Shown piece by piece: positions 16,986-23,721 of a stretch of 31,744 nucleotides of DNA. The stretch covers positions 1 to 31,744 of the forward strand of contig CAZCAC010000099.1 in NCBI GenBank assembly GCA_964496575.1, given 5' to 3'. Every line of letters begins with the position of its first letter. Within the stretch, counting starts at the first letter, position 1. The notes beneath the pieces were generated by a model that was given only the letters and a program-made list of their open reading frames with translations, was not told where the DNA came from and did not search any database. This stretch comes from CAZCAC01 sp964496575 (GTDB taxonomy: Bacteria > Planctomycetota > UBA1135 > GCA-002686595). A program made the position numbers and the translations under genes.

Positions 16986-18196
16986 TGGCAAGATTCCGAA
17001 GGAGGAAGGGCGACGCGATCGCCGTGTCCGGAGAGCACCAGACAACGATATTCGAACGTCTGGACTCCCTGGCCCGTCGGGCCGAGACCCACGATCCGAG
17101 CCACCCCGCGGTGCGGCTCTTCAGCGTCGTGCTGGGCTTGATGGGGCTGGGCCTCCTGCTGCAGGCGAGCCACGCCGCGACCGTCTACACCGACCCGGCG
17201 CTCTACCGGGCCGAGGTGTTCCAGCAGGCCCTCTTCCGGGTCGTGGCGATCGCCGTCCTGGCCGCCGGGTTCTGGCTGGGGCCTCGTCGATTGCGCCCGA
17301 TCCTGCCCGCGGTGGTGATCCTCGCCGCATTCCTCCTGGTCGCCTGCTGGATCCCCGGGCTGCAGGCTCCGGCCAACGGCGCCCACCGCTGGATCGTCAT
17401 CCCCGGAACCGCGATCAGCGTCCAGCCCTCCGAGCTGGCCCGGGTCGCCCTGGTCCTGTGGGTGGCCGACCGCTGCACCCGGCTGGGTCCGCGGCTGCTC
17501 GACGTGAAGCGTGGCGTCCTGCCGATCCTCGGCCTGGGGATGGTCTTCTTCGTGCTGATCGGCATCGAGACCGACCTCGGCGGCTCGCTGGTCTTCCTGT
17601 TCGTCTTCCTCTTCACCTGGTTCGTCGGAGGAGCGAGCTTCACGCACTTCACGGGCTCGCTGGCCACCCTTTGCGCGGGGGCGATGGTCCTGGCCGTGTC
17701 GAGCTTCGAGTACATCCGCTCGCGAATCGAGGTCTTCCTCGGCAACATCCAGAACGCGCAGGTGGACCGTTCGCTGGACGCGCTCGGCAGCGGTGATATC
17801 TGGGGCGTCGGCATCGCCCAGGGGCTCTACCGCAACACGGGGCTGCCCTACCAGGACTCCGACTACGTGTTCGCGCTGCTCGGCGAGGAGCTGGGCTTCC
17901 TCGGCGTCGCGCTGTGCACGGTGCTGATGATCTTCTTCCTGTGGTTCTCGCTGCGCCTCGCGCTCTCCATCCGAGATCGCTTCTCGGCGCTGGCCGCCTT
18001 CGGCCTGCTGCTCTCCGTCGGGCTGCAGGCGATGATCCACATGCAGGTCGTCACCAACCTCGCTCCGCCCAAGGGCATGACCTTGCCGTTCATGTCCGAT
18101 GGTGGGACCTCTCTCGTCGTCTCTTCTCTCGCGGTCGGTCTGGCGCTCGGCGCTGCACGCGACCAGCGGAAGACGAACGACGTGAGCTCGAACTGA
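16985..18196 (+). CDS. ftsW: SEDS peptidoglycan polymerase FtsW
   Basis: FtsW polymerises septal glycan from lipid II together with a class B PBP. The 403-aa protein has about ten membrane segments after a basic cytoplasmic N-terminus. Family landmarks are GAHRWI followed by QPSELARVALVLW, the GSGDIWGVGIAQGLYR loop, the DSDYVFALLGEELGFLG segment and TLPFMSDGGTSLVV near the C-terminus (usually PFISYGGSS, so Asp replaces Tyr). I call FtsW rather than RodA from its dcw position. ATG 16985 shares a base with the mraY stop (TGATG) and no separate ribosome site is seen, so coupling is likely. The open frame extends upstream inside mraY but is not real. Confidence 0.92.
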   Translation: MARFRRRKGDAIAVSGEHQTTIFERLDSLARRAETHDPSHPAVRLFSVVLGLMGLGLLLQASHAATVYTDPALYRAEVFQQALFRVVAIAVLAAGFWLGPRRLRPILPAVVILAAFLLVACWIPGLQAPANGAHRWIVIPGTAISVQPSELARVALVLWVADRCTRLGPRLLDVKRGVLPILGLGMVFFVLIGIETDLGGSLVFLFVFLFTWFVGGASFTHFTGSLATLCAGAMVLAVSSFEYIRSRIEVFLGNIQNAQVDRSLDALGSGDIWGVGIAQGLYRNTGLPYQDSDYVFALLGEELGFLGVALCTVLMIFFLWFSLRLALSIRDRFSALAAFGLLLSVGLQAMIHMQVVTNLAPPKGMTLPFMSDGGTSLVVSSLAVGLALGAARDQRKTNDVSSN

Positions 18197-18247
18197 CCGT
18201 TCTTTTTCCCCGCGTACTCTTCTCACCCTCTGTCGACAGGAGCGGAC

Positions 18248-18261
18248 TGGATTCCGTCCCT
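18248..18261 (+). promoter_or_regulatory. 14-base leader motif shared with the gene at 26246
   Basis: TGGATTCCGTCCCT occurs here, 28 bases before the LysM gene start, and again at 26208-26221, 24 bases before the membrane-protein start. Here it also forms a small hairpin (TTCCG 18252-18256 with CGGAA 18263-18267). Its role is unknown; it could be a shared promoter element or operator. Confidence 0.3.
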
Positions 18262-18289
18262 TCGGAACGTTACACCTGGAGCATCCGAG

Positions 18290-19558
18290 ATGCAGAGAAT
18301 CGAACGATACGGAGTGATCGCCCTGGTCCTCCTCCTGGTCACGATCATCGCCGTCACCTTCTGGGAGAAGAGTGACGCCGCCAGTGCGTCCGAGCGCGAG
18401 CAGCGCGAAGGACGCGAGCTGGTGGCGCGAGTCGACGGTTCTCGTCCGGGCGACGCTCGTCCGGGCGATGCTCGTTCGGGCGACGCCAACTCGGGCAGTG
18501 CTCATTCGGGCAATGCTCATTCGGGCAATGCTCATTCGGGCAATGCTCGCTCGACCAACAGCGGCGCGGCTCACATCGCGCCGACCGGACCATCGAGGGC
18601 GATCGACCGGAATCTTCCGGCGACCGCACCGAGCGACAACAAGGCGTCGCAGCCGGTGACGACTCCCGACCCGAAGCCGGTCACCAGGCCGCGCTCGAAC
18701 CCCGGTGGATCCACCGCCGGGTCGAGCTTCCCCCCGCCCGCCGGTCGCCGGGCGAGTGGGCGCGGCGCTCCCGCCTTCAAGTCGATCCCCGGCGGAGCCC
18801 AGAACACGCCGTGGTCGATCGAGGACCAGGGGTGGGATCGCGACGAGACCGGACGGCCCTACCGCACCGGCGCGGTGGCCGAAAACTCCCGTGATCAGGG
18901 GCGAATCGAGCCGTCGGGCACGACGAGCAGCGACCCCGGGATCACCACCGCCGCGAACGTCGGGGCCGGGCCGCCGGCGTCGGCGGTCGACGTGCTGAAC
19001 TCCCCGACGCTGAATCCCTCGAAGGACGGGGCGAAGCTCGAACGGCCCGCGGCGATGAAGACGATCGCCGGCGAGAAGGAGCCGGCCACCACCGGTGGCG
19101 GCAGCTACGTCGTCCAGGCCGGGGACACCCTGAGTCAGATCTCCGACAAGTGCTTCGGCACCTCCAAGCGCTGGAAGGAGATCCAGGAGCTGAACGGCAT
19201 CACCGATCCCACGAAGATCTACGTGGGAATGAAGCTGCGCCTGCCCGGCGCGGTGGTCGCTCAGGCCACCTCGGCCTCGCCGGTCCAGCCAGTTTCGATC
19301 GTCACCAGGACGGCGCCCGCCGCGAAGGGCACCTACGTGGTGAAGAAAGGGGACGTGCTCTCGGTGATCGCGCAGCGCGAGCTGGGCAGCTCGAAGCGCT
19401 GGCGGGAGATCGTGGCGCTGAATCCGAAGGTGGATCCGAAGAAACTCCACGAGGGCGCCGTGCTGCGAATGCCCGGTGGTCGGGTGTCCGCCTCCCGCTC
19501 CAACACGGTCGTCGCTCAGGCGAAGGCGATCCCTCGCAAGAAGAATCGCGTCCGATGA
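18290..19558 (+). CDS. membrane-anchored double-LysM protein in the dcw cluster
   Basis: The 422-aa protein has one N-terminal membrane segment (about residues 7-25) with a short cytoplasmic start, so the rest is extracytoplasmic. Residues 51-90 are an imperfect pentapeptide repeat (AHSGN, ARSGD and similar) encoded by 15-bp tandem repeats. A long Pro/Ser/Gly-rich linker follows. Two LysM domains end the protein, at about 272-318 (SYVVQAGDTLSQIS) and 348-394 (TYVVKKGDVLSVIA); LysM binds GlcNAc-containing glycan such as peptidoglycan. No hydrolase domain is present. ATG 18290 has TGGAG at 18277-18281, eight bases away. Lying between ftsW and murG, it could tether septal machinery to the wall; that role is inferred from position. 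Confidence 0.88.
   Translation: MQRIERYGVIALVLLLVTIIAVTFWEKSDAASASEREQREGRELVARVDGSRPGDARPGDARSGDANSGSAHSGNAHSGNAHSGNARSTNSGAAHIAPTGPSRAIDRNLPATAPSDNKASQPVTTPDPKPVTRPRSNPGGSTAGSSFPPPAGRRASGRGAPAFKSIPGGAQNTPWSIEDQGWDRDETGRPYRTGAVAENSRDQGRIEPSGTTSSDPGITTAANVGAGPPASAVDVLNSPTLNPSKDGAKLERPAAMKTIAGEKEPATTGGGSYVVQAGDTLSQISDKCFGTSKRWKEIQELNGITDPTKIYVGMKLRLPGAVVAQATSASPVQPVSIVTRTAPAAKGTYVVKKGDVLSVIAQRELGSSKRWREIVALNPKVDPKKLHEGAVLRMPGGRVSASRSNTVVAQAKAIPRKKNRVR
18441..18560 (+). repeat. 15-bp tandem repeat inside the LysM gene
   Basis: Seven consecutive 15-base units run from 18441 to 18545 and an eighth degraded unit follows to 18560. Units 5-7 (18501-18545) are identical (CTCATTCGGGCAATG); the earlier ones differ at a few bases. 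The period is a multiple of three, so copy-number changes would keep the frame and alter only linker length. Confidence 0.9.
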
Positions 19559-19782
19559 GTCGCTCTCTCTACTGGACGTTGATCCTGGGTTGTCTCGGGC
19601 TGGTCGCGCTCTACGCGCGGCCCGCCTGGGACGCACTGTCCACCACCGGCGTGCCGGAGACGGCCCTCGCGGCTTCCGTCATCGCGCCCGCGGAAGTCCA
19701 CCTCGACCGTGTCGGCATCGCCCCGACTCCGATGCTCGAGGATCAGGGGGTCTCGGGCCTGACCATCGCCGAGAAGCACTGA
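19555..19782 (+). CDS. 75-aa single-pass membrane protein between the LysM gene and murG
   Basis: The start ATG 19555 overlaps the LysM stop as ATGA, so translation is probably coupled. Residues about 5-20 (LYWTLILGCLGLVALY) form one membrane segment. The remaining 55 residues are a short extracytoplasmic tail ending GVSGLTIAEKH, with a conserved-looking motif PAEVHLDRVGIAPTPML. I do not recognise a family. The size resembles small division or wall-synthesis cofactors, but there is no sequence match to FtsL, FtsB or similar. The frame is open further upstream inside the LysM gene, which is a shadow. Confidence 0.65.
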   Translation: MSRSLYWTLILGCLGLVALYARPAWDALSTTGVPETALAASVIAPAEVHLDRVGIAPTPMLEDQGVSGLTIAEKH

Positions 19783-19793
19783 CGAGGGTGGCG

Positions 19794-20924
19794 GTGAACG
19801 AGCCGGCGAAGGACCTGCGCCTGGCTCTCGCGGGAGGAGGAACCGGAGGTCACATCGTCCCCGGCCTGCACCTGGTGGACCGTTCCGCACTGGGTGGCGT
19901 GCCGGGGATCGGCGACCTGCTCTGGTTCACCAGCGGCCGAGCGGTCGAGGACCACGCGCTCGCCGCGTTGCCCGAGACCGTCGAGCACGAGCGGGTGAAG
20001 CTCGAGCTCGAGCCGCGGCAGGGCGGCGCGCCCTCGAAGGTGCGCCTCCTCACCCACACGCCCCTCTCGGTGCTCCGCGCCCGCCGGGCGCTGAAGCGGC
20101 ATCGCAGCGAGGTCCTGCTCGGCCTCGGGGGCTTCACCACCCTCCCCGCGGTGCTCGCCGCGCGCTCGCTGGGAATTCCCGTCGCGCTGCTGGAGATCAA
20201 CGCCACGCCCGGCAAGGCGACCCGGGTCCTGACCCCGCTCGCGAGTCGCGTCTACCACGCCTGGTCGGGCACCCTGCCGGCGACCGGCGAGGACGAGAAG
20301 AACCACCGGACCGGGGCTCCGGTGGCGCCCTCGGTGCTCGCGGTCGGCGCCGGGGAGGTCGATCGGGCCGAAGCGGCAGCGGAGCTGGGCTTCGACCCCG
20401 AGCGGCCGCTGCTCGTCGTGCTGGGGGGGAGCCAGGGCGCGCAGAGCCTGAACGAGCTCGTCGCCGAACACCTCGACCGGCTGCTCGAGGGCGGCCTGCA
20501 GGTGCTTCACCAGTGCGGGCCGGGGAAGGTCGCTCGATCGCCCTCACCGCGCCCCGGCTATCGGATCGAGGAGTACCTCACGCCGATCGCCCCGGCACTC
20601 GCCGCGGCGACGCTGGCGCTGTGTCGCGGCGGAGCGTCCACCCTGGCCGAGATTGCGGCCGCGCGCGTGCCGGCGTGGGTGGTTCCCTACCCGCACGCCG
20701 CCGATCGACACCAGGAGCTCAACGCGCAGGAGCTGGGGGAGGGGGTACGAATCGTCTACCAGGACCGGCTCGGGAGCGAGACGGTCGACGAGCTCTTGAG
20801 TCACGCGACCGAAAGCTCGGCGGTGAAGCGATCGTCGATGGCCGCTGCCCTGGGGAGAGCGAGCTCCGGTGATGCCGCCGCCGAGCTGTTACTGCATCTG
20901 GCACGACTCGCCGCCGTCCGTTGA
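19794..20924 (+). CDS. murG: UDP-GlcNAc:lipid I N-acetylglucosaminyltransferase
   Basis: MurG adds GlcNAc to lipid I, giving lipid II at the inner face of the membrane. The 376-aa GT-B protein has the N-terminal loop GGGTGGHIVPG (residues about 14-24), GLGGFTTLPAVLAA, PVALLEINATPGKATRVLTP (EIN where EQN is usual), LGGSQGAQSLNE and the donor-binding segment GGASTLAEI followed by HQELNAQEL. GTG 19794 is chosen because GAGGG (19784-19788) lies five bases upstream; GTG 19788 adds two codons and is possible. It follows the 75-aa gene by 11 bases. Confidence 0.94.
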   Translation: MNEPAKDLRLALAGGGTGGHIVPGLHLVDRSALGGVPGIGDLLWFTSGRAVEDHALAALPETVEHERVKLELEPRQGGAPSKVRLLTHTPLSVLRARRALKRHRSEVLLGLGGFTTLPAVLAARSLGIPVALLEINATPGKATRVLTPLASRVYHAWSGTLPATGEDEKNHRTGAPVAPSVLAVGAGEVDRAEAAAELGFDPERPLLVVLGGSQGAQSLNELVAEHLDRLLEGGLQVLHQCGPGKVARSPSPRPGYRIEEYLTPIAPALAAATLALCRGGASTLAEIAAARVPAWVVPYPHAADRHQELNAQELGEGVRIVYQDRLGSETVDELLSHATESSAVKRSSMAAALGRASSGDAAAELLLHLARLAAVR

Positions 20925-20952
20925 TTCTCGCCCCGGTTCTCGCCCGAGTGCG

Positions 20953-20980
20953 TTGAACCGAAGAATCGCGATGCTACTTT
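20953..20980 (+). promoter_or_regulatory. candidate extended -10 promoter of murC
   Basis: TTGAAC (20953-20958) and TACTTT (20975-20980) are separated by 16 bases, and the -10 is preceded by TGC (20972-20974), an extended -10. The start point would fall around 20986-20988, at or next to the murC start codon, which would give a nearly leaderless message. There is no clear ribosome site before murC, consistent with this. Confidence 0.4.
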
Positions 20981-20990
20981 CGAGTCCGTG

Positions 20991-22475
20991 ATGAGCGACC
21001 ACCACGATTCGAAGGAACGGGCCCACCTCGAGACCAGCACCCTCCCCGATCGAATCCACCTGGTCGGCGTCGGTGGTGCGGGTCTCTCCGGCGCGGCGCG
21101 GATCCTCCACGAGCAGGGCGTACGAGTCAGCGGGCACGATCGCGCGCGCTCGCCCTTCCTCGAGGAGCTCGCCGCGCTGGGCATGGACATCCACTGGGGT
21201 GACTACGAGCGGCCGCCCCTGCCCGACGGCGTCGAGCTCGTCGCGCACTCCGCGGCGGTGCCGGCCGACGACCCCGACCTCGCGCGGGCGCGGGAGCTCT
21301 CGATCCCGGTGATCAAGTACGCCGCGCTGCTGGGTCGGCTCTGCCGGCCCTCGCGGACCCTCGCGGTGGCCGGGACGCACGGCAAGACCAGCGTCTCCTG
21401 GATGCTCACCCACGCGCTCGAGGGGCTGGAGCGGGCGGTGGGGCTCGGCGCGCCGCGGACCGGGTGCCTCATCGGCGGGATCGACCTCGAGCACCAGACC
21501 AACGCGCTCACTCCCGGCGAGGGTGGCTGGTTCGCGGTCGAGGCGTGCGAGTACGACCGCAGCTTCCTGCAGCTCGCTCCCGCCGGCGCGATCGTGACCA
21601 ACGTCGAGGCGGACCACCTCGACTACTACGGCTCCCTCGAGGCGATCGAGGTGGCCTTCGCCCGCTTCGTCGACCGGATCCACCCCGAAGGGCTGCTGGT
21701 GGTCGGCGAGGAGGTGCCCGAGCGGGTCGAGAACGCCTGCCCCGCGCACGTCTGGCGCCTCGGGCGGGAGCTCGAGGTCGAGCTGATCGGCGAGCACCGG
21801 GGCCGCTTCGACTTCCGGGTGATCGGGCCGGGGTGGGCGACCCCCCCGATGACGCTGGCCCTGCCCGGCCGCTTCCAGGTCGACAACGCCGCGCTGGCGA
21901 TCGCGTTGGTGATCGGGCGCGCCGGGCGCGAGTGGAAGATCGACCCGGCCCAGGCGGTTCAGGACGTGGCCAAGGGGGTGGAGCGCTTCGGCGGCGTGGC
22001 GCGCCGCTTCGAACCCTGGGGCACCGAGCGCGGCGTGGAGGTGATCCACGACTTCGCGCATCACCCCACCGAGGTGCGCGTCACCCTGGAAGCGGCCCGT
22101 CGCGCGCTCGCCGGTGTGCCGTTGCACGTTCTCTTCCAGCCACACCAGCACAGCCGGACCGCGCGCTTCCTGCACGAGTTCGTCGAGAGTCTGCGCGGGC
22201 TCGACCGCGTGGTCGTCGCCGACGTCTACGGGGCTCGGGCGCACATCGATCGAATGGAAGCGGGGGCGGAGGACCTCGCCTCTCTCCTGCGACGCGCCGG
22301 CGTCGACGCCATGGCCGGCGGAGATCTCTCCTCCAGCATCGAGACGACCATCAAAGGACTTCCGGACAAGAGCGCCCTCCTGGTGCTCGGCGCCGGGGAC
22401 GTGGAGACGATTCGTGACGACCTCTTCGAAGCGCTGGCCTTGCGTCGCATTGGAACGAGCGGAGCTATCGGCTAG
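20991..22475 (+). CDS. murC: UDP-N-acetylmuramate:L-alanine ligase
   Basis: MurC adds the first amino acid to UDP-MurNAc. The 494-aa protein has the nucleotide-sugar loop VGVGGAGLSGAA (25-36), the ATP loop AGTHGKTS (127-134), the EACEYDRSFL segment and DFAHHPTEV. The C-terminal FQPHQHSRTARF segment is also typical. A GTG directly upstream (20988) could add one residue. A 66-base gap separates it from murG and no ribosome site is obvious; a promoter-like sequence lies in that gap. Its 3' end probably overlaps murB. Confidence 0.95.
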   Translation: MSDHHDSKERAHLETSTLPDRIHLVGVGGAGLSGAARILHEQGVRVSGHDRARSPFLEELAALGMDIHWGDYERPPLPDGVELVAHSAAVPADDPDLARARELSIPVIKYAALLGRLCRPSRTLAVAGTHGKTSVSWMLTHALEGLERAVGLGAPRTGCLIGGIDLEHQTNALTPGEGGWFAVEACEYDRSFLQLAPAGAIVTNVEADHLDYYGSLEAIEVAFARFVDRIHPEGLLVVGEEVPERVENACPAHVWRLGRELEVELIGEHRGRFDFRVIGPGWATPPMTLALPGRFQVDNAALAIALVIGRAGREWKIDPAQAVQDVAKGVERFGGVARRFEPWGTERGVEVIHDFAHHPTEVRVTLEAARRALAGVPLHVLFQPHQHSRTARFLHEFVESLRGLDRVVVADVYGARAHIDRMEAGAEDLASLLRRAGVDAMAGGDLSSSIETTIKGLPDKSALLVLGAGDVETIRDDLFEALALRRIGTSGAIG

Positions 22476-23391
22476 GACGACGATGAAGGTCGGCGGCCGC
22501 ACCGAGTGGCTGCTGGAGCCGACGAGCCCCGAGGAGTTTCGCGAGAGCTGGCTGGCCGCGCTGGAGCGGGGCAAGCGCGTTCGCGTGCTCGGTGGGGGAG
22601 CGGACCTGATCGTCGAGGACGGCCTCCATCACGGGGTGGTGATGGCCACCGCGCGCCTCGGTCGGACCTTTCGCCCGGGGCTGGAGTACGGCGCGAACCC
22701 GCTGGACGAGGATCCCAGTGCGCAGGTCGCGCCCGCGGATCGGGAGACCGACCCGCGCCTGGTCGCGTGGTGCGGGGCCAGCCTGCCGGGGCTGGTGCGT
22801 GCCGCCGGGCAGCTCGGCTGGAGCGGGCTGGAGGGGCTGGTCGGGGTGCCCGGCCGCCTCGGCGGCGCGGTGATCACCAACGCGGGCGGGCGCTGGGGCG
22901 AGCTGTGGGACGTGATCGAGACGGTGCGGCTGCTCGACCGCGACGGCGAGGTCGTCGATCTGGCGCGGGGGGACTGCGCGCCCCGCTACCGAGACGGGAA
23001 CGTCGGTGATCGCGTCGTGCTCGGCGCGGTCCTGCGCCTCGAGCCCGGCGAGCGAGGCGAGATCGCCGAGCGCACGCACCAGTACCTCACCGAGAAGCGC
23101 GCGGTCCAGCCGGTCACCGAGAGCTCCGCCGGCTGCATCTTCGAGAACCCCGATCCGGAAGCTTCGGAGGGGCGCTCGGCGGGGAAGCTGATCGACGACT
23201 GCGGTCTCAAGGGACTGGAGCTCGGGGCGGCCCAGGTGAGCCCGCTTCACGCGAACTTCATCATCAACCGAGGAGGCGCACGGGCGGCCGATGTCCTCGG
23301 ATTGATCGAGAGGATCGAGAATCGGGTCGCCGACGAGACGGGAATTCGATTGGAGCGCGAGGTTCGGATCTGGAGAGCCGATGAGAATTGA
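22450..23391 (+). CDS. murB: UDP-N-acetylenolpyruvoylglucosamine reductase
   Basis: MurB reduces UDP-GlcNAc-enolpyruvate to UDP-MurNAc with FAD and NADPH. FAD-domain landmarks are GGGADLIVEDG, GLEGLVGVPGRLGGAVITNAGG and the C-terminal SSAGCIFENP, in which Cys takes the place of the proton-donor Ser as in several bacterial groups. The start is uncertain. ATG 22483 has AGGA five bases upstream, but it falls inside the family's N-terminal motif (L..xTTMKVGG), and the codons before it still encode AELSARTT. I therefore favour an upstream start: TTG 22450 (313 aa, 26-base overlap with murC) or GTG 22414 with GGAG seven bases away (325 aa). No ftsQ, ftsA or ftsZ follows. Confidence 0.88.
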   Translation: MERAELSARTTMKVGGRTEWLLEPTSPEEFRESWLAALERGKRVRVLGGGADLIVEDGLHHGVVMATARLGRTFRPGLEYGANPLDEDPSAQVAPADRETDPRLVAWCGASLPGLVRAAGQLGWSGLEGLVGVPGRLGGAVITNAGGRWGELWDVIETVRLLDRDGEVVDLARGDCAPRYRDGNVGDRVVLGAVLRLEPGERGEIAERTHQYLTEKRAVQPVTESSAGCIFENPDPEASEGRSAGKLIDDCGLKGLELGAAQVSPLHANFIINRGGARAADVLGLIERIENRVADETGIRLEREVRIWRADEN

Positions 23392-23477
23392 TCGGCCTCC
23401 GCGTGGCGCGGGCTGGCGCCGAGGATTCAACTCGAATGCGAGCCATTCGGATCATGGCTGTCGAGAGTTTCAATGCC

Positions 23478-23504
23478 TTGACGCGGGGAGACGCCCGCTA
23501 GGCT
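23478..23504 (+). promoter_or_regulatory. possible thrS promoter
   Basis: TTGACG (23478-23483) and TAGGCT (23499-23504) are 15 bases apart, shorter than the usual 16-18. A start near 23511 would place the following palindrome across the initiation site. Confidence 0.25.
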
Positions 23505-23512
23505 GACGGGTC

Positions 23513-23528
23513 AACCGACTGGTCGGTT
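23513..23528. promoter_or_regulatory. operator-like perfect palindrome
   Basis: AACCGAC (23513-23519) and GTCGGTT (23522-23528) are perfect inverted repeats around a TG centre. The form resembles operators of TetR-type dimers, and it sits just after a promoter-like sequence. It could equally be a tight RNA stem. Confidence 0.4.
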
Positions 23529-23565
23529 CACGGTAGTTGATAGCCTGGTTGCCGATGGAACCTGC

Positions 23566-23588
23566 TTTCTGCGCGCAGCGCGCAGAAA
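23566..23588 (+). other. perfect 10-bp hairpin in the thrS leader
   Basis: TTTCTGCGCG (23566-23575) pairs fully with CGCGCAGAAA (23579-23588) across a CAG loop. No T tract follows, so a simple terminator for murB is unlikely; attenuation or mRNA protection is possible. Confidence 0.6.
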
Positions 23589-23642
23589 CCGACTCCGAAT
23601 ACATGATGGCGCCGACCGTCCCGCCGCGGTAGCCTCTCCCGC

Positions 23643-23667
23643 TCGCGCTCTCACGGGAGGAGCGCGA
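23643..23667 (+). other. 8-bp hairpin in the thrS leader
   Basis: TCGCGCTC (23643-23650) pairs fully with GAGCGCGA (23660-23667) across a nine-base loop. It lies 44 bases before the thrS ribosome site. Confidence 0.5.
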
Positions 23668-23721
23668 ACCCCGCGGTCCAGGTCGGATCGAGGGGGACCA
23701 GTATCCCGCTGGAGACCAGAC

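Larger units (their letters stand above)
23392..23721. other. thrS leader region, no gene seen
   Basis: The 330-base gap between murB and thrS has no plausible gene. It holds a possible promoter (23478-23504), a 16-base palindrome (23513-23528), a perfect 10-bp-stem hairpin (23566-23588), a second perfect hairpin (23643-23667) and the ribosome site GGAG (23711-23714), seven bases before thrS. The clustering of structures suggests leader control of thrS or an operator for the unit starting here. Confidence 0.6.

Noticed and set aside
18441..18560. CRISPR array
   Set aside because: The 15-bp units are contiguous without spacers and lie inside a coding frame. No cas genes are present.
16649..19636. 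Long minus-strand frame (995 codons) opposite mraY, ftsW and the LysM gene
   Set aside because: It spans three well-supported plus-strand genes and has charged low-complexity composition, including a mirror of the 15-bp repeats. It is a shadow.
23500..23721. T-box riboswitch upstream of thrS
   Set aside because: There is no AGGGTGGNACCGCG-type sequence, no Thr specifier loop and no terminator/antiterminator pair. The hairpins are of another kind.
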